Below are positions 13,632 through 20,733 of a stretch of 60,967 nucleotides of DNA, piece after piece. The notes under the pieces were generated by a model. That model was not told the DNA's origin and ran no database searches. It saw nothing but the letters and a program-made list of their open reading frames with translations. The stretch is from NCBI GenBank assembly GCA_944349855.1, contig CALVNS010000014.1, positions 1 to 60,967 on the forward strand, given 5' to 3'. Position 1 is the first letter of the stretch; each line of letters starts with the position of its first letter. The position numbers were made by a program, and so were the translations under genes. The DNA is from an uncultured Eubacteriales bacterium (GTDB taxonomy: Bacteria > Bacillota > Clostridia > Christensenellales > Aristaeellaceae).

Positions 13632-15791
13632 TCAGATCAGGCCGAGCTCTTCGAGCTTGTCGGCCGCATCGGCCAGGCCGAATTTTTCGAGCGTCTCGCG
13701 GGTCGGAATGCCGGTCTCCTTGTCCCAACCCATGGCCTCGTAGAACATATCCAGCGATTTCTCCCAGTCCTCGCGGTCGAGCTTGACCGTGCCTTCCTCA
13801 AAGGGCTTGAAGTCGGGCTCCTTGTCGAACACCCAATCCGACACCTTGTCGTGATCCTGGCGCAGGTTGGAGCTGTCCAGATTCAGCTTGAAGGAGATGG
13901 CCGTCATGGCGCGCAGCAGCTGCGAGATGCGTTCGGACATGAACTCGATGTCCTCGCGCGTGTAGTCCTCGCCCACAACTGCGGACATGTACTTGGCGTC
14001 CAGATCCAGATCGCCGATGTACTCGCGCTGCTTGGAGGGCGAGATCGTCATCGGGTACATCCAGTTGCACAGCGTGGCGCTGTCGTGCCATTGCTTGCCG
14101 TTGAACGCCCACTTGGCAACCTTGATCTTGTTCTCGTTGATGGGCGTATAGGCCTTCTGCTTGTCAAAGCAGCCCTCGCCGAAGAAGTGCTCCATGACGC
14201 GCTTGTTCACCGCTTCAAACGGCGCGCCGTTGGAGGTGACGTTGATCATGTGGTGCACCATGCAGTCGCGGTTGTACATCATGCTGTACAGCGTGCCTGC
14301 CTGCCAGCAATTTTCCGGGCCATGGTGGCGCGGATAACCGTTGTGGCCGATGTTGAAGTTCTTGCCGTGCACGAAGTCGTAGAAGTTGACGCCTGCCACA
14401 TTCTTGGACGCGTCGTCCATGCCCCACTTTTCATAGAGCCTATAGGTGCCCAGACCCAGGTCGCTGAACACGCCTTCCTTCATCGCGATGCGGCGGTAGC
14501 ACTCGTACACCCAGCGCGGGTCGCCGTCCTTCATCAGGTCCCACGGGATCTCGTTCCACTCGTCCTCGGGGATGACATCCTGCAGGACGCCCGTGGTATA
14601 GGCCATGTTGAAGTCCTCGTAGAGGTTGCCATAGTTGCACCACACGCCGTACTCGTCCGCAGCGCGTGCGCCGGCGCCGCCCAGGATCATCTTGGCGTCG
14701 CCCTCGTCGACGAAGTCCTTGGTCCCTTCGGGATACCATTCGGCCATCTTGATGATGGGCATGCAGGTGTTGGACACATGCGTGGGCAGGTCGTAATCTG
14801 CCAGCGGATCCATGTCATACTCGGTGTAGCAGCGCACCGGACAGGAGGAACAGCCGCCCACCTTGACGGTATACTTGGTCGAAATCTCGCCAAAGTCGAA
14901 CACGCCCTTGTTGCAGCGCATGGCGGCCACGTTGATCTGGCCGACCGGCTGCTCGCCCGCGGAGATGGGGCCGCCGGGGGCCTTTTCCCAGTGGATGTGC
15001 GGCGCGCCTGCCCAGCGGTTGGCGCTGGTGGCGGAGTACTCGGCCCAGGACTGCGGATATGTCGGCACGGGGTGGTTGTTGTTGCCGCCGACGAGCTCTT
15101 TGATCATGTAGTTGGACAGGAGCCTGACCTCGGTGGGACGCGCCACCTTGACAGCGCCCGTGCCGCGCACGACCAGCGCCTTGACCTTCTTGGAGCCCAG
15201 CAGCGCGCCCACGCCGCCGCCGCCGGAGTTGCCAAACGAGGTGACCATACAGCTCATGGGCACGAGGTTTTCACCGGCCTGCCCGATGGAGACCACGTCG
15301 AACTCGTCGCCGTTTTCCTTGGCGAGCGTGGCGTTGGCCTCAAAGGTGCCCTTGCCCCACACATGGGAGGCATCCTCGATGGAGACCTTTTCATCTTCGA
15401 TCTTGATATAGACGGGCGCGGCGCTCTGGCCCTCGACGATCATGGCATCGTAGCCGGCGTACTTGAACGCGTGCGCAATATGGCCGCCCATATGGGCGTC
15501 GATGATGGAATAGCCCTTGGACCAGCAGGACAGGAACGAGACGTTCATGCGGCCGGAGCAGGGGACGCCCGAGGCCGTCAGCGGCCCGACCGCAAACACG
15601 ACCTTCGAGGCTTCGGACAGCGGATCGGTGTCCAGGGGCACTTCGTCAAAGATGACCTTGTAACCCAGGCCCATGCCGCCGATGTAATCCTTGTACTTGG
15701 GCAGCGTATCCTCTCTGGTGATGGAACCGGTGGTCAGGTTGACGCGCAGCACCGTACCCGCCCAGCCGTTAATGCCATTGAGAACGGACAT
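13632..15791 (-). CDS. Tungsten/molybdenum pterin aldehyde ferredoxin oxidoreductase, YdhV/WorL-like large subunit
   Basis: AOR-family enzymes oxidise aldehydes or related substrates using a bis-pterin tungsten (or molybdenum) cofactor and one 4Fe-4S cluster. The 719-residue product begins in family style (GWAGTVLRVNLTTGSI) and shows PLTASGVPCSGRMNVSFLS and the cluster motif GGCSSCPVRC near residues 311-320, with the distant fourth cysteine probably near 573 (LCNWMYP). It is longer than classical AOR (about 600-620) and closer to YdhV-type proteins of about 700. No export signal is visible. It follows its ferredoxin partner by 90 bases, with AAAGGAGG before ATG 15791. The substrate cannot be read from sequence. 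Confidence 0.92.
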   Translation of the reverse strand: MSVLNGINGWAGTVLRVNLTTGSITREDTLPKYKDYIGGMGLGYKVIFDEVPLDTDPLSEASKVVFAVGPLTASGVPCSGRMNVSFLSCWSKGYSIIDAHMGGHIAHAFKYAGYDAMIVEGQSAAPVYIKIEDEKVSIEDASHVWGKGTFEANATLAKENGDEFDVVSIGQAGENLVPMSCMVTSFGNSGGGGVGALLGSKKVKALVVRGTGAVKVARPTEVRLLSNYMIKELVGGNNNHPVPTYPQSWAEYSATSANRWAGAPHIHWEKAPGGPISAGEQPVGQINVAAMRCNKGVFDFGEISTKYTVKVGGCSSCPVRCYTEYDMDPLADYDLPTHVSNTCMPIIKMAEWYPEGTKDFVDEGDAKMILGGAGARAADEYGVWCNYGNLYEDFNMAYTTGVLQDVIPEDEWNEIPWDLMKDGDPRWVYECYRRIAMKEGVFSDLGLGTYRLYEKWGMDDASKNVAGVNFYDFVHGKNFNIGHNGYPRHHGPENCWQAGTLYSMMYNRDCMVHHMINVTSNGAPFEAVNKRVMEHFFGEGCFDKQKAYTPINENKIKVAKWAFNGKQWHDSATLCNWMYPMTISPSKQREYIGDLDLDAKYMSAVVGEDYTREDIEFMSERISQLLRAMTAISFKLNLDSSNLRQDHDKVSDWVFDKEPDFKPFEEGTVKLDREDWEKSLDMFYEAMGWDKETGIPTRETLEKFGLADAADKLEELGLI

Positions 15792-15881
15792 AATGATGAT
15801 CCTCCTTTATCTATGTGCCCGGCCTTGTACCGGGAATGGGGGGAAGGGAAGCCCGGCTTCCCGTCAGGGCGCATGGAAAGT

Positions 15882-16511
15882 TCAGACCTGCTGCGCCGCT
15901 GCGGTAACGTCGTCCCACAGCACGATGGAGAGCGCGCCGGACGGACAGCCTTCCACGCAGGCGCCGCACATCACGCACTTCGAGGATTTTTTCGTCGCAG
16001 GGTTGACGGTCGGCATATGCCACGGACATGCCTGCGTGCAGGCGCCGCAGCCGACGCATTTTTCCGCGTCGACGCGGCGAATGCCGTCTTCCCCGGCGTA
16101 GATGGCGCCCATTGGGCAGGCGTTTCCACAGGCCGGATCGGCGCACTGGCGGCAGGTGTCGGGGAAGTATACCCAGTTGTTTTCCGTGTACAGGCCGTTG
16201 CCGTTGCGGCTGGAATAGAGGTTGCGCGTCACCTTTACGCGGGAAATGTAGGACGAGCAGCACCCGTCGTTGGTCAGCGTGCAGTTGATTTCGCATCGCT
16301 GACAGCCGACGCACTTGTCGGCATTGACGACGAGCAGGCCCTGCGGAAACGCCCACGTGGTGACCTTCCCTTCGGCGACGGCCTGGGCCGTCACGCCCAT
16401 CACGGAGAGCATGGAGCTGGACAGCGCCAGGCCCGCCAGGCTCTTGCCGGACAGCTTGAGAAACTGGCGGCGCGTGTAGTCCTTGTCGAGGAACCGGGTC
16501 TTATCAGCCAT
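15882..16511 (-). CDS. Tat-exported four-cluster ferredoxin, YdhY/WorS-like electron-transfer subunit
   Basis: The 209-residue product starts with a twin-arginine signal (TRRQFLKLSGKSLAG, residues ~13-27, then a hydrophobic core ending in AQAVA near 49). The mature part carries four 4Fe-4S motifs: CVGCQRCEINC near 65, CRQCADPACGNACP near 117, CVGCGACTQACP near 152 and CVMCGACVEGCP near 178. This resembles DmsB/YdhY-type electron-transfer subunits. ATG 16511 follows AAGGAGGAAGAG; upstream in-frame codons lie in the structured leader and are unlikely starts. It is first in the operon with the oxidoreductase and sits opposite a tat operon, which fits its signal peptide. Confidence 0.93.
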   Translation of the reverse strand: MADKTRFLDKDYTRRQFLKLSGKSLAGLALSSSMLSVMGVTAQAVAEGKVTTWAFPQGLLVVNADKCVGCQRCEINCTLTNDGCCSSYISRVKVTRNLYSSRNGNGLYTENNWVYFPDTCRQCADPACGNACPMGAIYAGEDGIRRVDAEKCVGCGACTQACPWHMPTVNPATKKSSKCVMCGACVEGCPSGALSIVLWDDVTAAAQQV

Positions 16512-16552
16512 TGTCTCTTCCTCCTTGTCGATCGCTTGCGGAAAACGCATGC

Positions 16553-16696
16553 AAAAAGGAGCGCGTAAGACGGCACGCCCATGCGCGTGGTGCACGGCGC
16601 CGCGTCTACGAGCTCCTTCGCAATGGTGGCGGGCACGCCGGTCGCCCAGCGCACCCATCGGCCCTGGCGACCCGAAGGGCCGCAAGGGCGCGGAGC
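16553..16696 (-). promoter_or_regulatory. Probable Moco/Tuco-family riboswitch with overlapping terminator
   Basis: The leader of the ferredoxin-AOR operon holds two mutually exclusive folds. Fold 1: GCTCC at 16696-16692 pairs with GGAGC at 16616-16612, closing a compact ~85-base domain with an inner helix GGTCGCC (16672-16666) / GGCGACC (16646-16640). Fold 2: the same GGAGC pairs with GCTCC at 16562-16558, extended by CGTA-GAC / GTC-TACG, followed by TTTTT at 16557-16553, a rho-independent terminator. So the aptamer-like domain acts as an antiterminator. The 5' CTCCGCGCC and the 3' CCACC with AAGGAG resemble, from memory, the Moco RNA family. That assignment is inference; the switch architecture is seen directly. 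Confidence 0.68.
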
Positions 16697-16721
16697 GTTT
16701 TCACTTTTTTTGGATAATCAA

Positions 16722-16751
16722 AGTATAACATATCCATTGACCACAGCGCAA
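16722..16751 (-). promoter_or_regulatory. Promoter of the ferredoxin-AOR operon
   Basis: Minus-strand TTGCGC and TATACT are 18 bases apart with an extended -10 TGT. The transcript would start near 16715, giving a ~200-base leader that contains the riboswitch-like element. Confidence 0.65.
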
Positions 16752-16854
16752 TGGAAAATTGACAATTTCTTGACAGAAACAGAAAAAAATGGATTGCCGC
16801 GTGCCCTCAATCGGTCTTTTTGTCGGAGACGCACGAAAAAAATGCGTCGATGGA

Positions 16855-16883
16855 TTGCACCCGGCGCTGCTTTCGTGTATAAT
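16855..16883 (+). promoter_or_regulatory. Upstream promoter of the tat operon
   Basis: TTGCAC and TATAAT are 17 bases apart and read toward the tat genes. A second promoter lies 66 bases downstream. Confidence 0.7.
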
Positions 16884-16920
16884 AAAGAAACGCCCGGCCG
16901 GACGCAAGGAGTGCAGAGGC

Positions 16921-16949
16921 TTTACTTTTTGCGTTCCGCATCGTATAAT
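16921..16949 (+). promoter_or_regulatory. Downstream promoter of the tat operon
   Basis: TTTACT and TATAAT are 17 bases apart, about 37 bases before the first tat start codon. The two tandem promoters are divergent from the ferredoxin-AOR promoter. Confidence 0.6.
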
Positions 16950-16986
16950 ACAGGAGGCTTGACAGGGCGGGAAGAGGGATTTAGAG

Positions 16987-17337
16987 ATGTTTAATGTCGG
17001 CGCGGCAGAGCTGATCCTGATCCTGCTGGTCGCGTTTATCGTGGTGGGCCCCAAGGATCTGCCCAAAGTCGCCCGCGCCCTGGGACGTTTTGTCCGCTAC
17101 ATCCGCTCGTTCATCGAGGAGGTCAAGCGGGAAACCGGCTGGGGAGATCTGACCGAGGGCTTCAAGGAGGCGCAACAGGACGTACAGGATACGCTCAGGC
17201 AGGCGGACGTCAGCAAGGAGCTGAAGGATTTCCGCCATGAGGTCAATCGGGACGTCAACGCGATCAAGAAGGACCTTCGAAAGGACGCCAACGAGGTCAA
17301 AAAGGACATCCAGGAAGACATCAACCAAAAGAAATGA
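16987..17337 (+). CDS. Tat translocase TatA/TatB-like subunit with long coiled-coil tail
   Basis: The 116-residue product has the TatA/B layout: a short outside part, one membrane helix (AELILILLVAFIVVGPKDLP, residues ~7-26, with the conserved hinge GPKDLP), an amphipathic helix (VARALGRFVRYIRSF) and a long, highly charged C-terminal helix. The GP rather than FG hinge and the longer tail are closer to TatB than to the TatA that follows. In Gram-positive systems one TatA often does both jobs, so a separate TatB-like protein is noteworthy. Start ATG 16987 follows GGGAAGAGGG. It forms an operon with the next two genes. Confidence 0.88.
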   Translation: MFNVGAAELILILLVAFIVVGPKDLPKVARALGRFVRYIRSFIEEVKRETGWGDLTEGFKEAQQDVQDTLRQADVSKELKDFRHEVNRDVNAIKKDLRKDANEVKKDIQEDINQKK

Positions 17338-17356
17338 CGTGGGGGAGGCATTCTGA

Positions 17357-17551
17357 ATGAGACTGGGTACGACGGAAATCATCCTGATTCTGGTGCTGGC
17401 GCTGGTGCTCTTTGGCGGCGGCAAGCTGGCTGGCGTGGGCAAGGCCCTGGGCCAGAGCATCAAGGACTTCAAGAAGGAAGTCAAGGAAGACGACTCCAAG
17501 CCGGATGAGGACAAGAAGGACGAAGATAAGAAGGACGAGCCGCAGGCGTGA
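17357..17551 (+). CDS. tatA: Sec-independent protein translocase TatA
   Basis: The 64-residue product is a typical TatA: TTEIILILVLALVLFGGGKL gives the membrane helix with the conserved FGxxKL hinge, followed by an amphipathic helix (GVGKALGQSIKDFKKEV) and a short acidic/lysine tail. TatA oligomers form or line the pore for folded proteins with twin-arginine signals. It lies 19 bases after the TatB-like gene and its stop touches the next reading frame. Start ATG 17357 follows GGGGGAGG. Confidence 0.95.
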   Translation: MRLGTTEIILILVLALVLFGGGKLAGVGKALGQSIKDFKKEVKEDDSKPDEDKKDEDKKDEPQA

Positions 17552-17577
17552 GCCGCGGCCCTTTTTCGGAGCGAGCC

Positions 17578-18360
17578 ATGCGCAAAACACAGACAAGCAA
17601 TGATACCCCCCAAACCAATGCAAACGCCGCGCGCCAGGATGCCCAAGAGCGTAAACAGCCGATCCTGACGCACCTGCTGGCGCTGCGCAAGACGCTGGTC
17701 ATCAGCTTTGGCGCAATCGCCGCGGCGTTCGTGCTGGTCTTTTATCTGGCGTGCGGATATTTGATGGACTTCATCACCACGCCCATCGTCGAGCGTGGGG
17801 TGGAGATCATCTATACGGCCGTATCCGAGGCGCTGGTCACCCAGCTCAAGGTGTCGCTGATCGCCGCCGTCGTCGTGGCCAGTCCCGTGGTGTTCTGGCA
17901 GGTATGGGTGTTCATCAAGCCTGCGCTCTATCCCAATGAGAAGCGCATCTTTAAACGCCTGTTCTTCCTGGCGCTGATGCTGTTCCTGATGGGCGTGGTC
18001 TTTTGCTACCGGGCCGTGTATATGTTGGCGCTCGATTTCTTCCTCGTCTCGGGCGAAAACTTGGCTACGCCGATGCTGTCCATCGACAAATACGTCGGCT
18101 TCCTGTTTTCGTTTGTGCTGCCTTTCGGCCTGGTGTTTGAGCTGCCGGTGGCCATCTACATGCTGGCGCGCGTGGGCCTGGTCAACTACGAGATGCTGAG
18201 CAAGACGCGCAAGTTTGTCATTCTGGCCATCTTCATCATTGCGGCAATCCTGACGCCTCCGGACATCGTCTCGCAGGTGATGTTGGGCGTTCCGATGCTC
18301 CTGCTCTTTGAGGTCGGCGTGCAGGTTTCGCGCTTTGTCAAGCCGCGGGAACGCTCATGA
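17578..18360 (+). CDS. tatC: Sec-independent protein translocase TatC
   Basis: TatC is the receptor for twin-arginine signals. The 260-residue product has about six membrane helices and family motifs: the cytoplasmic start HLLALRKTLVISFG (residues ~37-50), the segment SPVVFWQVWVFIKPALYPNEK with the conserved FWQ..W.F..PALY.NEK pattern near 102-122, and the last loop ILTPPDIVSQ. ATG 17578 is chosen with CGGAG upstream; a GTG at 17548 overlapping the tatA stop would add ten residues. Its operon is divergent from the gene for a Tat-signal ferredoxin, which is likely a main cargo. Confidence 0.94.
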   Translation: MRKTQTSNDTPQTNANAARQDAQERKQPILTHLLALRKTLVISFGAIAAAFVLVFYLACGYLMDFITTPIVERGVEIIYTAVSEALVTQLKVSLIAAVVVASPVVFWQVWVFIKPALYPNEKRIFKRLFFLALMLFLMGVVFCYRAVYMLALDFFLVSGENLATPMLSIDKYVGFLFSFVLPFGLVFELPVAIYMLARVGLVNYEMLSKTRKFVILAIFIIAAILTPPDIVSQVMLGVPMLLLFEVGVQVSRFVKPRERS

Positions 18361-18380
18361 GGTAGAGCAGCCCCCTTCGA

Positions 18381-18437
18381 CGCATACAGACGCCCGCCCC
18401 AATCCCCACCGGGGATTCGGGCGGGCGTTGTGTATGC
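18381..18437. terminator. Long bidirectional hairpin between convergent genes
   Basis: A near-perfect inverted repeat runs from GCATACAGACGCCCG to CGGGCGTTGTGTATGC, with a core AATCCCC/GGGGATT around an ACC loop. T tracts are weak on both sides, but the position between convergent tatC and the THEP1 gene supports a terminator role. Confidence 0.6.
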
Positions 18438-18448
18438 TTTGCCCCTCT

Positions 18449-18982
18449 CTATGGCGCGCCGCACAGGCTCGCCTGCAATGCGTTCAGCGCCTGTGGGAAG
18501 AGCGCCTCGCGGTTTTCGGGCGTCACGGTCATCACACAGACGTCCGTGCGCGAGCGAAGCGCTGCTGAAAGGGGATAGTCGCCCTTCTGCAACACGCCCA
18601 GCACGGGCTTGTCGCCGTCCAGACAGGCGAGTATCTCGCGCTGAAAGCCAAGGGCGTCCCGCTCCAGCTTGCCCAGCTCATCCATGAGAATGACAGGCCG
18701 GCCGCTCTCGCGCGCCGCGCGCAGACAGGAAACGCCGATCAACTCAAAGACGGGCAGCACGGCGACGGTCTGCTGCGGTGCCACGCGCAGCGTGCAGGGG
18801 CAGTCGTTGTAGTAGGGGTCCACGGGCAGTAGGCTGTGGAAGAAAAATCCATGCCGCATGCCATCCTGCTGCCACAGGCGCGTTTCAAACCCGGCGGGAG
18901 AAAGGTCGAGTTCGCCGAGCAGGCGTCGCAGCAGCGTCGATTTGCCGACCTGTTTTTCGCCGGTCAGAAACAGGTGTTTCAT
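18449..18982 (-). CDS. THEP1-type nucleoside-triphosphatase
   Basis: The 177-residue product matches the NTPase THEP1 family, small P-loop enzymes that hydrolyse various nucleoside triphosphates; their role in cells is not settled. Visible motifs are the Walker A FLTGEKQVGKSTL at residues ~5-17 and the Walker B RPVILMDELGKLE near residues 95-107, the DELGKxE form being family-typical. The start overlaps the stop of the rhomboid-like gene by ATGA, so the two are translationally coupled, an unusual partner worth noting. Confidence 0.85.
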   Translation of the reverse strand: MKHLFLTGEKQVGKSTLLRRLLGELDLSPAGFETRLWQQDGMRHGFFFHSLLPVDPYYNDCPCTLRVAPQQTVAVLPVFELIGVSCLRAARESGRPVILMDELGKLERDALGFQREILACLDGDKPVLGVLQKGDYPLSAALRSRTDVCVMTVTPENREALFPQALNALQASLCGAP

Positions 18983-19632
18983 CGCCGCATCGCCCTCCGG
19001 AAGTTAGCGCGCGTCTTCCAATAGCTCGACTCGCGCCGGATGGTGGAGATCAGGTCGCCGCCGAAGAAGAGAATGACGTTGAGCAGCGAAAATACGATGG
19101 CCGCGCGCACGCTCCAAGGCCCCACGATCAGGTTCCAGGCGTACAGCACGACGTCCAGCAGCGCCAGGTACTTGACCTTCACCGGCAGGAAGAAGAAGAG
19201 CATCAGCTCAAAGTTGGGATATACCGCCGCGAAGGCCAGAAAGAGCGAGAGGTTCAGGTAGGTGTTCGTGCCGCTGCCGGTGATCGCCGCGGACAGGATG
19301 TTGCCCAGGATGCCTACAAAGTAGAACATGTTGAAGCGCGCCGTGCCCCAGTGGTTCTCCAGGGCGCTGCCGATCAACCAGTAGAAGTACAGGCTGAAGA
19401 TGATCCAGACCAGCGAACTGCTGGGCGGCAGTAGCACAAAGGTCAGCAGCCGCCATACCTGTCCGCGCATCACCAGGCGCCAGTTCAGATACAGCCAGGA
19501 CTCCAGGCGCAGGCTGGGCAGCAAAAAGTCCATCAGGAACACGACGAGCATGCCGCCTACGACATAGGTCATCAGGTTGCGGATTGAGTGCCGGCGAAAC
19601 CAGCGCTCCATGGAAGCAAGGGCTGTCTTCAT
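18979..19632 (-). CDS. Rhomboid-like polytopic membrane protein without visible catalytic serine
   Basis: The 217-residue product has about six membrane segments. The region around residues 50-125 (LNWRLVMRGQVWRLLTFVLLP, then LYFYWLIGSALENHWGTARF) resembles the L1 loop and helix 2 of rhomboid or Der1-like proteins, which have a conserved WRLxTF motif and xLExxWG. The GxSG serine motif expected in active rhomboid proteases is missing; the corresponding stretch reads YFVGILGNILSAAIT. It is therefore probably an inactive (derlin/iRhom-like) relative. ATG 19632 follows GGAAAGGAA; the long upstream frame extension overlaps the promoter. Confidence 0.75.
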   Translation of the reverse strand: MKTALASMERWFRRHSIRNLMTYVVGGMLVVFLMDFLLPSLRLESWLYLNWRLVMRGQVWRLLTFVLLPPSSSLVWIIFSLYFYWLIGSALENHWGTARFNMFYFVGILGNILSAAITGSGTNTYLNLSLFLAFAAVYPNFELMLFFFLPVKVKYLALLDVVLYAWNLIVGPWSVRAAIVFSLLNVILFFGGDLISTIRRESSYWKTRANFRRAMRR

Positions 19633-19663
19633 TGCATTATTCCTTTCCGCGTTTGTTGTACCA

Positions 19664-19692
19664 AGCATATCGCATCGCGTGCGCGCTGTCAA
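19664..19692 (-). promoter_or_regulatory. Promoter of the rhomboid-like/THEP1 operon
   Basis: Minus-strand TTGACA and TATGCT are 17 bases apart, about 32 bases before the start codon. Confidence 0.75.
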
Positions 19693-19808
19693 CCCATCGC
19701 GCTCCAAACCCGCAAATGCGTGCGCGGCCTGTCGCACGAAGGGGCGCATCACCTGGATAGTATGGGCGCAAGGCGCAGCGTTAAGCCGTCCGTCGGGGGC
19801 GGAACGGT

Positions 19809-19837
19809 TTGCTTTTTGGAAAGCTTTTTGTTATAAT
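19809..19837 (+). promoter_or_regulatory. Promoter of the transglutaminase-pilus operon
   Basis: TTGCTT and TATAAT are 17 bases apart. It is the only good promoter I find ahead of the run of genes from 19876 to 24595, which suggests one transcript. Confidence 0.75.
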
Positions 19838-19875
19838 TCTTAGAAAAGAGAATGAGACCGGAACGGGGCGGATAC

Positions 19876-20712
19876 ATGGGATGGCGTGAATGGCGCGCGA
19901 GATCGCGACGGTACAGGGCGCAGGCGCTCCTGCTTTGCGCGCTCTTTTTGCTCGGCTCCGCCCTGTGCGCCGCCGCGGCGCTCTTTCCCCAGCCATCCGG
20001 GGACGTCTACGAAAAGGACGGCACGACCCTGGACGTGGGCGGCGCATCCAGCGGATACGTGATGCTCAAGCGCAGCGCTGACGCACAGCAGCGCGTGCGC
20101 GTGTCGCAGGGTGGGCAGGCGTTCACGTATTCGCTGCGACAGGACGGCGAATTTGAGGTTTATCCCCTGCAACTGGGGAGTGGGGAATATGAGATTCGCG
20201 TCTATGAGCAAGTGCGCGGCGATCAGTATGCGCAGGTCTATTCCAAGAGCATCCGCGCGGACATGCCGGATGAGAACCTCGCCTTCCTCTATCCCAACCA
20301 ATACGTGTGGTATACCCCCGACTCGACGGTCGTTTCGCTCTCGCAGGAGCTGTGCAGCGCGGAAATGAGCGACAAGGAGAAGTTGACTGCCCTATACACC
20401 TATGTGGTCAAACACATCACTTACGACTATATCAAGGCGGCGACGGTCCAGAGCGGGTACATGCCCGACCTGGAGGTCATTCTCCAGCGCGGCAATGGCA
20501 TCTGCTTTGACATCGCCTCGCTGCTGGCGGCAATGCTGCGCGTGCAGGGCGTGCCCGCCCAGATCGCCATCGGCAACGTGCACGGCATGTATCACGCCTG
20601 GAACCGCGTATATCTGGACGGCGAGTGGAGCATCGTCGATGCCACGCTGCGGGTCATGAATTATGGCAAAGAGGTCAGAGCTTCGGACTATCGGATGGAA
20701 CGCTATTATTGA
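19876..20712 (+). CDS. Membrane-anchored transglutaminase-like cysteine protein
   Basis: The ~278-residue product has an N-terminal membrane anchor or signal (residues ~15-38), a beta-rich middle and a C-terminal transglutaminase core with the Cys-His-Asp triad: RGNGICFDIASLLAAMLR (Cys near 209), VHGMYHAWNRVYL (His near 240) and WSIVDATLRV (Asp near 255). Such proteins act as proteases, amidases or cross-linkers outside the membrane. ATG 19876 gives a normal leader after the promoter; ATG 19852, eight residues upstream, is the alternative. It is followed by the pilus genes after 21 bases, so it may process or cross-link pilus subunits; that is inference. Confidence 0.87.
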   Translation: MGWREWRARSRRYRAQALLLCALFLLGSALCAAAALFPQPSGDVYEKDGTTLDVGGASSGYVMLKRSADAQQRVRVSQGGQAFTYSLRQDGEFEVYPLQLGSGEYEIRVYEQVRGDQYAQVYSKSIRADMPDENLAFLYPNQYVWYTPDSTVVSLSQELCSAEMSDKEKLTALYTYVVKHITYDYIKAATVQSGYMPDLEVILQRGNGICFDIASLLAAMLRVQGVPAQIAIGNVHGMYHAWNRVYLDGEWSIVDATLRVMNYGKEVRASDYRMERYY

Positions 20713-20733
20713 TTGAAGGAAGGGGCGGAACAG

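Noticed and set aside
13611-16568. Long plus-strand frame opposite the AOR operon
   Set aside because: The minus strand has clear AOR and ferredoxin motifs; the plus frame has none and is an antisense shadow.
18979-19632. Active rhomboid protease
   Set aside because: The GxSG serine motif is absent in the expected helix.
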